A stretch of 64,000 nt of DNA from Symsagittifera roscoffensis (GCF_963678635.1 NC_087063.1:23690701-23754700), one strand, 5' to 3'; numbered from the stretch's first letter, positions 1 to 14,200 are shown. The notes: generated by a model from the sequence alone, not told the origin. Program-made: numbers and translations.

Positions 1-969
1 AAATGTGAGTTTTTCTCGGCCTGAGTGAAGAAACAATGAAAAAGAAAAAATGGTAACTAAGATAAAAAAATTTTGCTATAATTTCCGATGAGAACGGTCA
101 TGAATCTTACAAAAGTTTCAACAAATTTAAAGGAACTTTCGAAATTTTTTTTCAGGTTATGGAGTAACTGATTTAAGTACAGGGAGTTTTTTTCATTTTT
201 TCGCCTTTGATTATTCAACGTGAAAAAAAGCACATTTCAGAACTGAAATGTAGCTCTACATCTTGAATGGACAATCAATTTTGATTCTGCAATACTTTGC
301 TGTCATTTTTCAACAACTAAAAACAGAAAATTTATTTTGAAACAAATCACCAAAAAACATTTAGAAATTTGTTTAATTTTTCAATCATTCCCTCGAAAAA
401 TTTTAATTGTTTAAAACCGAAAACTTTGTTCAGTTTTTGCTTTGACCGTTGAAAGTGTGAACGCACTTTGCACTTTGAATTCACGCAAAATCGGGCTTCA
501 CAAGAAATGATCAGACAGATTGGAGGATCGATAAACCATATGAAAAACTTTCCAGTTGTGATTTGATCAATAGCAAAATTTACAAAATTTTTTTTATCAA
601 TGTCGAGAAAAATAAATTTGGTATCAGTCATAAAACCAACAAAAAATTTCAGTCATAAAACCATCAAAAAACGGTAAATAAAAAAGTGTCTACTGCTCTA
701 GAAAATTCTAAAATTGTTGAAAACTTGTTGTATTCTATTCTCGAAACAATTTTTAGGCGACGTTTTTGTATTCAAAAAGAGCTATTAGTAGTTTTAACGC
801 TGCTTTTTTGTCCCTTTCCTCGCGCGAACAAAAACGACACCAATGAAAAAGTCTTTCTGAAAATCATTTTTGTATTTGCGCTCGACTGCTTGCAGAGCAA
901 CTGGCTATTTTGTTTTTGTTCCGACTTTCGAAGAAAGTCAGGAGCATACTATGCTCGGATCGTTTTCTT

Positions 970-1163
970 GGATCATGTTAACATCCTCCCCCCTCCCCGC
1001 AAGCCCCTCCCACTGCCCCTCCCCAGCCAGACCAAGTTAAGATCTTGTACCCCAGCGTTTAATTCAGAATAAATTTGTGCTTCACGTAAAATGCTCGATT
1101 CTGATTGGCTGAAAGTTCAACTTAGAACCAAGTTAGCGGCTTGGGGGGATGTTAACTTGGTCC
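970..1163. mobile_element. Short inverted-repeat (MITE-like) element
   Basis: The left end GGATCATGTTAACATCC and the reverse complement of the right end (GGACCAAGTTAACATCC) pair over about 24 bp including a C-rich/G-rich run. No clear target duplication was found. The interior is unusually C-rich. Confidence 0.4.
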
Positions 1164-1186
1164 GTTTTTTATGCCAAAATGCCTCT

Positions 1187-1443
1187 AATATCGGTGACTT
1201 TGATCAATTTAATTGGTCAAAAACTACAACTTATAGGTTAATTAGTTTGTCGGAAATGATTTTTACGTGTGCAAATTAGTGAGAAGCTAAAATCTGACGT
1301 GAAAATGAGCAGTCTTAGATTAATCAACTTCGTTCAGATTCGTTGATCGAAAAAGAAATTTCCAATAATTTGGCATGAAGTATATTCAGCCAAACTTTCG
1401 GAAAAGCTCAAAAGCCTAGCCAAGTTCGAACACCATTACAAAA
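1187..1443 (+). repeat. Left arm of a dispersed inverted repeat (partner 4000-4262)
   Basis: Read against the reverse complement of 4000-4262, this segment matches in several long blocks: the GTTCGAACACC/GGTGTTCGGA block, TTTGGCTGA followed by a TGCCAAAT block, the CAACGAATCTGAACGAAGTT block, and the ACCTATAAGTTGTAGTTTTTGACC block. The arms are about 260 bp and about 2.6 kb apart. Confidence 0.65.
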
Positions 1444-2162
1444 ATCTGGTTCCAGGCAAGATAAAGTGCTCATTTTATACTTTAACGCTGAAAAAATAAC
1501 GCGCTTTATTTACGCGTAATGAATTCTCCCGCACCACAAAATTTTTCCAAATTGAGTTCAGGCAAGCTATTATTAGCAGCAAAAAAATTAGCAGCAAGAT
1601 TAGGAGACAAAATTAATTAAAAAGAGCAGTAGACCTATATGGAAAAATTTTGCACGCAGAAGCTAATTTTTCAGTCCGGTTTGGACTCTCAAGTTTGTCT
1701 GAAAAAATAGCATGTAAAAATCTGTCAAAATGGTACGATTATTCTTTTTTTATTTTTAATTCTGTTTGTTCGGAATTTTGCAACTCTCTATAATTTATCA
1801 GACCAAACTTGTGTCTCAAGGTTGTCTGAGACACAAATTCGTTCTGATAAATTCATAGAAAAACAAACTCATGAAAGAAGTTGTCAAATTGTGCAATTGG
1901 TCTTTTTCATTAAATCTGTCTATCCGAAGTTTTTGAAACTCTCTATATTTGGTCTTTTCATTTCCATATCAGCCTAAAATTGATATTTTTGTCGACATCT
2001 CGCTCTCATTAATCAAAAACTATTCGAGACCAATTTATGGGCAGTCGGAACATCGAGACTTTGCTCTGATTCACGAGCAGTCTTGTTTAATTCAATTTCG
2101 GATTTTTTTGCAGAGTGGTTCCAAAATTGGAATCAAAAATCAAGACTACAAATCATTCTTAC

Positions 2163-2263
2163 CGCGTATATGTTGTCGATCATTTGCAGGATGAATTCGA
2201 CATGTACTCCAGTGCAACAGTTGACAGTGGTGTACTTGGACGAATATACTGTGGCAGCAGTCA
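2163..2263 (-). CDS. GluN1-like exon 12
   Basis: Residues 529-562. It encodes YTTVNCCTGVHVEFILQMID; the adjacent cysteines occupy the place of the NMDA-specific CC pair (CCYGFC in GluN1), followed by the helix that normally reads IDLLIKL. The third Cys of that motif is His here. The acceptor is TTTTAG and the donor GCG|GTAAGA, in phase 0. This is the last exon found in the window. Confidence 0.68.
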
Positions 2264-5200
2264 CTAAAACATGTTTTTAAACAAAGTGGTATTTCGCAGT
2301 CTCAAAATTCAAGAGACAGCTGCTCGTTTCTTGATGGCGAGGCAACACGACCCACCTCAGAAAAATAATAAAAAAGCACGTAATTCTTAAACAGGGTCAC
2401 ATCAGCGATTCATCTGGGAAGAACTGAACAGCTCGTATGTTGGTCCTTTTCTTAGTGGATAAATCTAACTAGAACTAATTAAGAACTTCTGCAAACAATC
2501 ATAGTCGAGATAATGCTCAAAAAAACTCCCGGGGTTTAAAATACCTCTTTAATTTTAAACATCTTGCTCGGAAACTGGTCAAAAGCCAACTAAAGCAGGC
2601 CAAGGTAAGAATATATTTTTTTGACGATTCATTCTGCCTCGATCTTGGCTAAGAACGACTAAAGAATGATGACTTGAGAAATAAGAAATTGAACCTTCTG
2701 GCGAGTGTACAAGACACATTACTTGAGACTTCTCAGGACACACTGAGCTGGAGAATGACTCATCATTCACAAGTTTGATCAAGTCCTGATGACCTCTGTT
2801 GACCCCTGTAGGGTTGAGAGAAGAGTGATTGACAGGCGAGGTGATAATGAAGGGCTGCTCGTACACCGAAACTAGACGGAAACTGCCACCCTAAAGGTCA
2901 AGTTGATAAGAAAACGAATTTAATTTGTACAATTTTTTTCCTTCTCAATGAAGAACCCATCAAAAAATGATTTCTATGCGTCGGTTTTCCGTTTTTATCA
3001 TGGATAATATGCTACTTTTATGCTTTAGGTTGCAAAACCAATTGAAACACGTTGAAGGCCTTAACCGCATCCATGTCAAAGACATACATTGATCTTTTTT
3101 GGTGGCTGTTGTTTATAGAAACTTGAGTTAATTTTAATTTGTAAGTTAAATAGGTTCGGGGTTTTGTCAGTTTGTTGGGTCAGCTCACAAGGCTTTTGGA
3201 GGAGGGTGCGTTGCTGCTGCCTCCGATCCACTTGATGGACTTGAGAGAGAGGGAGGCATTGGACTGCACGAAGAACTCCCCCATCGATCTCCACTGCAGT
3301 TGACCAGATCCAGAGCCTAAAGCGAATGAACTAACCAGTCTGGTTGATTGGACTGTTGCCGAGATATCCAGAAATTTAGACTGGATTTTCAAAAACACAG
3401 ATTTTAATTAGGAAACATCAAGAAATTGGCAACTTTCGTGTTACAACGTCAAGTTCAGATTTAAGACTGGTCGCAAAATTCACTGGCCGTCAATGATTTC
3501 CACGACATAGGTGCTTTTTTTTCTCAGTTCAACTGTCGCTGAACCTAATGCCACATGAAGGCTACAAAATGCCAACAAAGTAATTTTTCGTATTATTCAA
3601 ACAAACATTCGTGTTATTCAATTACACTCATGTTCTTGTTCCTACTTTCTAAGAAAGTGACGGAATTTTTGTGCTTGGGGTTGCTTTTTCTTCAGACAAA
3701 ATTCGAATTTTTAACTAGCCATTTTTGACGGAATTTTTATATCATTCATAAAAAATATTGTTGTCCTGAGCTTAAATTTGAAAAAAAATATTTCATCTGT
3801 AATCTTTTAGTGTAAAGTTATGGGTTACAAGAAGCAAAATCTATCACTTTGTACTTTATATGGCGTGTGGGGGGATAGTTTTCACAAAAAATTTCAAGTT
3901 TAACAAAAAAATTCGTTTTCATTTATTACGTTTAATTTTTTCAAGTTATTTCTGCTCCATAGAACTTACAAGGCTTCGCCCTGATACGAGCAGTCTTGTT
4001 GTAGTGGTGTTCGGATTTGTGGTGTTGGGCTTTGTAAGTGAAATGCTCTTTTGAAAATTTGGCTGATTATAGTTAATGCCAAATAGTTGAAAAATTGTTT
4101 TTCGGTCAACGAATCTGAACGAAGTTAATCAACCTAAAACTGCTCATTTTCACGTCGGATTTTTGCTTCTCACTGATTTCCACACGTAGAAACCATTTCC
4201 AAAAAACTAATTAACCTATAAGTTGTAGTTTTTGACCAAATAAATCCTTCAGGGTCATCAATATTATTTCACATCTTCCTTGCAGTTAAATCGAACAAAA
4301 ATAAGATTAACTGAACTCCTGTAATACATAGTATCATAACATTCGGCTAATAATTTTCTTCTAATTGGATGCTTTGCTTCTGATTTGCTTGCTTTACGGT
4401 CTCTCATAATTGCCTATTAAGTTCACTGTCTGGATCGGACTCGTCACCGTGTCATTCACTGAAATTTCTTTACCAGCCCAACTGATTGAAACTTATAACA
4501 AAATAGATGTAGGCGCGCAGATCATTTTGGACGGCGGAAATATCATCAATTTAGCGTAAAGGCGCAAAACAATCTAGATTAAGTTCCGATTTGTTTTTGT
4601 AACCGTTATTATCTCGCCTTTCCTCAGATTGGAGTCTGAGATCTAGTATTTGAAAATGGATTTAAAAGTCTGAGATCTACGATACAACCCGCAAATGATG
4701 CTAAGAATCGTTTTCGCTCAAATGGTTTAAAAAATTTTCAACTATACTGCGGAAAAAAACTTAGCAACCATTGGTTCAGTGCTGATCATTTGTTCATCAT
4801 TAGTTGAAAAAAACTGTTTTTTTTTGTAGTACAGGATTTAAACTTCATTTAAAAACTTGGAAAATAACGGGTTCTGTGCTATTTATCTGTGGTTTAACCT
4901 CTGATCAAAATTGAAGTGGCCTTGAACAGAGTCTGAATCACTACTGGACTTTTGACGAAACCTTAACGAAGAAGTGCTGATTTCACAGCAAAGCCAATCA
5001 AGGTTTCCACCAAAACTGCCCATTGTTAGTACGATTTCATAAGTTCCAAGTTTAAGTCCATATTTTTCCCAGGTTTATCTAAAAAGCCCAAAATTTGCAC
5101 TTTGCTAATTTTTGCAAATTTTTGTCTGTAGACCAGTTTATTGGCCGACTGTTGGCTAAGTAGGTTTTTCCTTATTGTTTGCAGAGAGCCTAGAAAATTA

Positions 5201-8200
5201 TTTTCACCGACCAGAAAGTAAATCAAGGAAATTTTTGATATAATTTTTTTCCAAAATGCAGACCCCTCGTCCCAGAAACCTTCTGGATCCGCAACTGGGT
5301 ATCACCTGTTTCTTCCAATTTTGTCTGAGTGAGTTCGTTATTTCAAGGAATGAGGTCGACCGAATTGTCTGTGGCTGAATTTGTCTGTCGACCGAAAGGT
5401 CGGATGTTCGAGGCCCACCATGATCCGTGCTCGTTGCTTGAGGGTGAAGCAACATAACCCAGCCCAGAAAAATAACCAAAAAAATTGCATGTAGTTCTTA
5501 AACAGGGGCACAACAGCGGTTCACCGTGATGAGCTGTACAGCTCTTGTGTTGGTCCTTTCCCCCGTGGATGAAATGGTCTTAATCTTAAAAAATTGACAG
5601 GGTATTCTTGGTTGAATTCTCTCAATTTTATATTGGCCCATTTGGTTCGGCTGAATTGCCTGAACGCGGTTTTTCTCATTGTTTGGAACTAATAGACTAT
5701 GAATTGAAATGCTTCAATTTTTCTATTGCAAAATGTATTTTCTCAAATCATTCTGAAACTTTGTTTGATGATTTACTTACTTTTCTGGAGGTTGACCAGA
5801 CTGTAGTTGTATGTGCTTCTATGTCCTGGCAGAAGTGTCTTGTCGAAGGTGATCAGGCCATCGCTGCCCAGCATCGAAGTGTTTAGGAGGGCTCTACAAA
5901 TGAAATCATACTGTAGATCAATATACCCCTTTTAGTCTTTATAACTTTTTATAATTAGATTTCTAAATAGATTTTTCCCAATTTGAATCAAATGGACAGT
6001 TGATCAACTAATGAGTAGTAGAATTTTTGAGTGAATTTAAAAATATCGAATCGTCCAGCTAAATACGAGTCGTCGTTTGCATGTAAATTTTGATGGTAGC
6101 TAACTGCTCTCAACTTGTTGATTTAGGAAATGGTTCGCGCATAATTAATATGACGGCTAATCAAATGCTTTTTGCCGAATATCCCCGTTTGCAATAGGAG
6201 CAGAGGGGGATATTTTAAAAGATCCGTAATTAGCTGTTTTAGTTTTTAGTTTAACTCTTTTACTTAGTTCAAATTAATTGTCAGTTACGGAGCCAGTGTT
6301 TTTGGGTGGTGTAGCATCTGTTCAGCTGAGTAGCATGACCTCTGGACCACGTAGAATGCCTCCCCTTTCCTACTTTCCTCTCGATGCGCACGGATGATCA
6401 TCTACAACACATATACTACCAGTAGTGAACTTAAGGGGGGTTGAGAATCCCTCCACGTCCTCAGAAGTTCGATTTATTTGAGTTACTCTCTCTCCTATTT
6501 TGTCCATCTTTTTGAACTAATTAGCAACATCTCTTTTTGGTCGACCAATACAATATTTTCGAAGAGCGCTTCCTCAAAATGTATACGTACCAGCAGAGGC
6601 GGATTTAGGGGGGGGGGGGCGGGGGGGCGGACGCATCCCCCTCCTCAGGGATTCGAACCCCTGCCAACCCAAAGGGTCCCCCCTTTGGTACTTTTTAAGA
6701 AATCCATTTTTGGCCGACCGACCCTAAAATTTTTCTAAAGGCGCCTTCGGCGCCAATATATACTAATTTTGAGGGGGAGCGCGCGCCAAAAAAATGCGTT
6801 TTTCTTGTCAAAATTTTCCAAAAAGTGCCCAAAAACGGCTTTTTTGACCTGTTTTTTCTAAAGGCGCCTTCGGCGCCAATATATACTAATTTTGAGGGGG
6901 AGCGCGCGCCAAAAAAATGCGTTTTTCTTGTCAAAATTTTCCAAAAAGTGCCCAAAAACGGCTTTTTTGACCTGTTTTTTCAAATTGCCTGCGGCGCAGA
7001 AAGTTTGGCCAAAACAGGGTCTTTTTACTGCTTTGGGAGAGCTCGGAACGTCAATCTGATCGACCCAAAAAAAAAAAAAAAGGTCGTCAAAATTTTCGAA
7101 AACTTTTTGAAAATCCGCCCCCCCCCCCTCGAGAAAATCCTAGATCCGCCCCTGCGTACCAGTTTTCAGAACAAACTTTTTCGGTATAACATTTTTACAG
7201 ACTGCATATTTTTAGCTCGTACAATTTCAAATCGATTAAAAGATTTGAGCCTGTGAATGGCATTAGAAAAAATTAAAACGAAACATTTTATTTTTACAAT
7301 TTTAAAGAATATAGTCCAGATTTTCAATTTGACCCTAATTGCATTAGAAAAGCCACATGGGGAGACTATTCTAAACACAGAACAACCGAATGGCTGAAAA
7401 TTTGAATCACTTAAAATTCAATAAACTGTGAATAAATTGTCACGCTTTTCTTTCAGATTTTGAATCCTCAGCTCTCATCAGCTTAAAACAGCATTTTCTG
7501 CGATGAGTGATTATTCCACGACATCTCATTGCGTAATCATTTCCGCGTGGCACTTACTTTGACAGCGTCTGTGATCCTGGACTGGCTGCTGGGGATGTTG
7601 GCCCTGAACCCGACCAGACCCTCTGGCATGTAATTGGACTGCCTTCCTCTCACCACTCTCTCAGACACTATCCACACGTACTTCCTGTGTCATAGAAAAA
7701 TATTGCTGGTAAAAGGAAAATTAATTTTTTCAACCGAAGGAATTAAGCCGGCGATAAGAAAACTTTTCGAAAGCGTAGAAAGTTAGCGAGTTAGGCATAA
7801 TGTACAACAATTTTTTTCCAACGAATGAGTTACACACAAAAATAACAAAAAAACTTTTTTTTTAAATTTTATTGCACAAACTTTCTAGAAAACTATTTTG
7901 AAAAACTTTTTTTAGAAAACTTTTTTGGCCAAGGAAGCGCTAAATGAACAAGTTTTCCTTAAAGTGATATCTAAATTATTTAGCTTAAATGACCAATTTT
8001 CATATAGCAAACGTTACGATCGCTTTATTCTTTCGAAATCAGGAAATTAGGCAAAAACTCAAAAACTTCATCTCGGTTTTCTCAACACTGGGACATCTGT
8101 ATGGAATTTTTCTTATATATACGTTCGATATACCACTGAAAACTCCGTACTATAATTTATCACTCAATCCATTCCGGTGATTGTATGTTGTTCTTGAATT

Positions 8201-11200
8201 TAGGTGGAAAAAAAACATGCCCGAAAACCATATTCCTCCCCCTCAATTTTCAATTGTCGGAACAAGCAGCAAAGAATGTCCGAACACTATTATTATTGAT
8301 TCGATTTTTATTTCAAATTTTGATGTTTCTTTTTTTTAGGCTTGAACAGACTAACAATTATCTTGGAAGAGATTACAAAAAATTATCTGACGAATAAAAA
8401 AAACGGTTTTAATTAAAAAATGATTCAATGTAAAGACTTGCACCGAACGCTTGTTAACATAAATCAATTTTTTTTCATCTTTTTTTGTCATTTCCTAGTA
8501 GAATATTACAAATTCAACAACTGAATTTAACTCTTTGCAAATGAAACTTAATCTTACGTTTTTTTAACGCAAATATAACTCATTATAATCAATCATAATC
8601 AATTTTAACGATTCTAAAAGATTTTTTTGGAGAATGTTTTTCAAAAAAGTAATTTTTTTTCAATACTAACAATTGTTGTTTTGTTTAGTAGTTTAGATGC
8701 TTTACACTAAGTCTCTTTGCTATTATCGACACATCCGAGCAAAGTGGTTTGGTTTATTACAGTTTTTTACATTGTTTCCCCATCGCCGCACAATTTTTCA
8801 AACGTCCATCCACGAATGGTTTGCCACACCTATTGCATTGTTTCCGATCATCTGCGTTAAATTTATTCGATATCGCCCTTCCTTCCGGCTGTTTCCGTCT
8901 ATTCCTTTCGCGATAGGGTTTTCTATTATTGTGATTCCTGTTTCCCACCGCCAGAATCGGTTCCTGCTTGATTTTAATTTGAGAACTCGGTTGCGTTATT
9001 GTTTGTGCAGTGCCTAGTGTGGACTTCTGAAACGCTTGTGTCGATTGTTTGCTCTGCTCAAATTTTATAGCACGTTTCAACACTTCGTCAGGAGGTAATG
9101 TTTCAAACGTGAATGTGCCCTGCAATGCTGGGCTTCGCATTTTAGAAATGAATAAATCTCTGACTAACTCATCTTCTAAAGTGTCCAATGCCGATTTGGC
9201 TGCTTGTGCAGTTAGTGCGACATGAAATGCCTCTAACGATTCTCCATTTTTCTGCGATCTATTAAATAACTTATAACGCTCATAGGTGATACTCTGGTAT
9301 TTTTCGAAAGTCTCCTTCGTTAATCTGACCATCTCTTTAAATTCCAATTTCGAAATCTCAACATGTGGATTCTTTTGAACAAACCGTTTCTTTCCTTCCG
9401 TCCCGAACGCAAGAAATAGCCTGGATACTAGTCGCTTTTGAACTTCATTGTAGTAAATATTGTGACCCACTTTAGGTCCTCTTTCTCTTCTTTCTTCATT
9501 CTCGGCTGCTACTCGATCCCTTAACAGTCTATCCCGTGCTTCTCGAGCTGCTGTTGCAGCAGCGGACTCATCCTCTCTAGGTATTTCTGGTCGTGGTTCC
9601 GGCTCCTCCAGCACCGGTTTAGGATCCTCCAGCATAACTTCTGGGTTGAAATTGTCTTTTACAGTTACCGCCATCAGGAACTGATCGAACCATACCTTAA
9701 AATTCCAAGGTGGATCGGAGTTCGCTGTGGTCCAGAAAACAGGAATTCCCATGTCAGTTCTATTATCCTGAGCCAGAAATCCTGCTGACTGCGCCATGTG
9801 ATATTCCCAAACTGCATAGCGTGTTATGGAATAAAAGTAAAGATAGATACTGTTAATTTAATGTTCTTGATTCTTGTTAACAAGGTTTCGTAGCTGAGAT
9901 TGGTTACTGTTCGATACACTGAAGTATGAAATCACTGACCAATTCATCTATAGGATTTTAGCATCACCAAATGGCCTTGACAGCTCTTATATAATAATAG
10001 CATATAAAATATAATTAGCACATATGGTTACTGCAGATGCAGTAGCTAACAAACTGTTCTCAAGGTTACCTACTGCTAACGCCGCAGTACCACATTCCCC
10101 CAAGGACCAATAAAATTTTATCTAATACATATAAAATTATATAAATAAATATCAATAATACGAGTTTTCAGCTCAGTTTTGTGATCCCATTGATGATGGA
10201 GGTGTTTTGTTTTTACTTTAAGTTTTTCTGTTTTCCTTCTTTCTAATTTGAGTGTTTCTTAATCTCCAGAGGCACTTTCCACTGTGTACTCCACGGCTGC
10301 GTCGTGTCCAGTGCGGTATATTCAAACTTTTTTTGAAATAAGTGGCGTTCTAGAAGCTTCAAGCGGGTTTCCATCGGCTTATTCTTATCAGTCTTCACAT
10401 TTGCCAGACCGTATCTATACTGCTCCAGAGCCATTTCATTTATGTCTGCTTCCTCGTCTGCACTAATCTACTTAACCGAATGTTTAACTGGGCTACCCAG
10501 TTTTTTAGGCCCCTGGTTTTTCGTGGCTGGCTTACTGCGCCTCACGCTCGTACCAACTTGTTCATCTACTATTGAGTCATCCGAAATTCCGGGCGGAGAT
10601 CCGTGTTCGCCTGTCGTCTCTGTCAGATTTTCAGTTCTTGATTTAATTATTTCTTCCGCCGTCTTCTGCAGACCTCTTGTCAACACTTGGTCTGCGAGGC
10701 TTTGCCATTCCTCGGCTCCCATGTCCTGGTTTTGAAACGCATTCAAAATTGAGCTAGGTGAAGTGTCCCTTGTTATGCGTTTCTTTGACTGTTTAGCTTT
10801 GGGGTTCGAACTGCTCGGTTGATCAGTTTGGTCCACCGTTTCTGTTTGTCCTGGTGCTCTGGCCTCTTCTGCTGTTACAGCAGCTTTCTTTTTGTCCAAT
10901 TTTCCTTTGGACTTGGTTGTTCGTTCCTTTTTATCCTGTGAATCCCCTATCGGGTTTAATGACACCTGCTCTTGTGTTTTCGGTCCAGCTGTCTTTGGAC
11001 CCCCGAGATTTGGCTTCGCTCGCTTTATTGCTAAATTGAGCCCCCCACCAACAGGTGTGTCCCGCGATGTGACTACGGTCTCGCTGTCCTGGAAGAGGTC
11101 CTTTAACTGTTCACTCGATATGTTCAATTCCTCCTCTTCCGCTACCATGTCATCATCTAGCTCGTCATCCTTCTTTTGGTGCTTACTCTTTGGCTCTTCA

Positions 11201-14200
11201 GATGGACTCTTTGCCTTCTCTTTTTGGCTTGTCCCATCCTTGGGTATCTTCGTAGAGGAACTCGTCATCTTTGCCAGATCGCTTTTGCGATATACTGCTC
11301 CCGCAGCGGTTGTCACTGTTTTCGGTGACTCGAAAATAACTTTTCCTTTGAACGGTTTTGTCAGTGCCGCCCCACTTTTTCTTGTCTCGTCTCTACGGCT
11401 GAGGTTGTGACTGTTCCACTCCGACCCCTTTGGTTTGTCCTCGACGAATTCCTTCTCCCATGAATATAGGAGCTCTTTCCGCAAATCTGGGTCGATAGTG
11501 CTTGTGGTGTCCACTAATTGTTGTAGGATGGGTCCGTCATATCTACGCCGCTCTGCATTCCAGTTGGCGTTGGCTTCTAACAGGGTCCGGAGAGTTCTTG
11601 CTCTGTTCTTCTCCTGTGTCGACATGTTCTCTTGTTTGAAGAGAGGGCTGATATCCCGGCTCTTCTGCCCCTTCTTGACGATTTTGAGAGAATCCCGAGA
11701 TTGGTCAATCCTCTTCTCTAGTTGATTTGCAGTTAATGCCGACCTCTCCAGATGCTGTTTATCTAAATGATCAGAGAATTCTACAATTTTATCTCGTATA
11801 ATTTTGAACACTGTTTTTGGTAATTTACTGAAACGTGATTCAAACGGTGATTTTTGAATGGTTTTCTGCTTTATCCACCGCATGTCCCTAATTATCGTAC
11901 TGAGACATAGTTTTATTGACTTTACATTTTCTTCCAGTAGCATCACCCCCAAACGCCTTTTTATGGTTTGTATTGTTCTTTCAACTAGACTACAACCGCG
12001 ATGGTCACCCACCGGGCAGAACTTTTGTTCTATGTTGTTTTCGAGGCGGAATTTTTTCATTGCTTTTCCTTTGAATCCAGAGAATTGATCAGTTTCTATC
12101 GATTCTGGGATTCCGTGCGTATCTATGTATGACCGTAAGAATTTAATAGTGGATTTCCCCCCCGTTGATTTTGTATTTTAACCGAAGGAAATTTTGAATA
12201 ACGATCAATCGCTGTTAGCAAGTAGATTTTCTTCCCCTTATAATCTTCTAAGGGTCCCGCGTAATCTAACTGAACCTCCTGTCCCGGCTGCGATAGCAGT
12301 GGCAGTGGTTGCGAGGAATTTTTTGGTAAAATATATTTTGCATTCTTACCATAGCGTGTACATTCTCTACACTCCTCCGCTAAGTTCACAATATCCTTGT
12401 GCATGTGGGGCCACCACAAATAGTTCGACACGTCAAGCATTGCCTCTTGCCCCGGATGTCCTCGGTTAATTCGCTTTATAACTGCTGGACGAAGTTGTAC
12501 TGCAACTGCTAGCCTATTGTCCACCAGTATGCAGTCATCGATTACTGAGAGTTGATTCCACAGCTGATTCGTATACGGGCCCATGAGTTCAAATCCTGCC
12601 CGGTCTTTCCTCTCTATTACGCGTCGTAACCGGTCCATCCACACATCTTCAGAGATGAGTTCGGCCAACAGCGTTTTGTCAAATAGTTTAGACAAGCTAA
12701 ATTTCCCGACATCTCCCATATCTACCAATGAGTTCTCCAACTGAGTCTGTCGTTTGTTGATCCTTCTCGATGGTTGAATTTCACTGACTTCTTGACTCTG
12801 ATCGTCATCCTCCGCGGTTAAATCCACTTCTATAATAGATTTTGTTGGTGAAACTGAACGAGTACCTGCTCTTGGGCTACTCGTGACTATCTGTGTTGCC
12901 GCCTCCAGCTCTTTGATGTTTCCCGACATCTCTTGATCTTGACTAACTAGATCCAAAAAGGATAGTAGGTTTTTGGTCTCCTCTGCGTCCTGATCCCACA
13001 TTACTGCTCGTGCAGCACAGCTATCCTCTTCAAAACTGTCTGATCCCGATTTATCCAGCGTTCCTCTCCTTATCCTACACGTTCGACGAAAGGTAGTCTC
13101 AGTTATTTCTTCCTCTGTTAATTTATCGCTCTCCTCCGTTGTCCTACAGTCTCCGATCCGCACCGCCTTCTTCTTTGTTTTTTTTTGCTCTCCATTTCTT
13201 CTGAAATTTGTTTACTGTTTTGGATTAAATTGACCGACTGAACTGCTCTAGTGAAATTGACAAAAGTGTTCTGATTCAACGCGTTATTAATAGGCAAAAA
13301 ATTTGAATCGCAATTGTTTTCGTTTCAGTCGAGCTTTGTTCGGTTTTTGACCGTTTTGTTGCTATGGCAACCATGCTTGGATTTTGACAACTTGTCTTCT
13401 CGTATCTGTTTCTGCGAATGTTCTAGAACTTTTTCATTCTGAATTGTTGCATCAGTAGCATTCAGCCGACTGTACAAACAGTCGAGTGCTCTATGAAAAC
13501 ACTCAATTGAAGTGACCACAAATTTTTCGTCCAATTTTGTTTCTGGCCAGGGTTCTCCTGTTGGTTCTCTAGAGAGGTAATCAACTATCCCCATATCCTT
13601 TCCAGGATTATGAACGATTTTGAATTGATAAGGCAATAATCTATCCACCCATCTCGTTAATCTTGATTGATAGGTCTTATTAGACCGATTGCCTTCTAAG
13701 GCAGATGTTAATGCCTTATGATCAGTGACTATTACAATTTTTTTTCCTAATAAGTAATGTTTGAAAGGATCAACTGCCCAAACTACCACTAATAACTCAA
13801 ACTCATTAGTAGAATACTTTTTTTCTTGATTATTCAGGTAGCGCGATGCGAATGAAATTGGGATCCATTCATAATTTTTTGTTTGTTGCTCTAACGATGC
13901 CCCTAGTCCACTATGACTTGCATCACATTTGACCCGAGTTTCCCTAGCCGGGTCATAATAATTCAAATTTGGCAATGTTTGCTACTGCTTGTTTGATTTC
14001 CTCAAACACCTCAGTGTATTCGGATCCCCATTCGAATTTTTTTACTGGGACTTTAATATTTTTCAATTTTTTATTTTCATTTTCCTCTCGCAGTAATGGT
14101 CTAAGCTTGGCTGTCAAATTAGCTGCATTTGGTATAAACTTCGAAAGGTGATTAATGCTACCTAGGAAGGACCTAAGTTGTTTGAGCGACTTGGGATGCT

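Larger units (their letters stand above)
1..2162. other. Intron after GluN1-like exon 12, to the left edge
   Basis: No coding exon was recognised. It holds an inverted-repeat element (970-1163), one arm of a dispersed inverted repeat (1187-1443), a decayed HINE-like internal segment around 1490-1600, and an HINE-like tail at 2042-2087. A fragment resembling the other end of that family is at 918-960. Positions 1-900 show only A+T-rich sequence. Confidence 0.5.

Noticed and set aside
2163-2280. 65-codon plus-strand frame across exon 12
   Set aside because: The minus strand carries the CC-motif exon with good splice sites; the plus-strand frame has no family resemblance.
5608-5886. 92-codon plus-strand open frame
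   Set aside because: It overlaps GluN1-like exon 9, which is strongly supported on the minus strand, so it is a shadow frame.
6695-6955. Open frames on both strands with a repeated peptide
   Set aside because: They arise from the 123-bp internal duplication of the MITE and lie wholly inside it.
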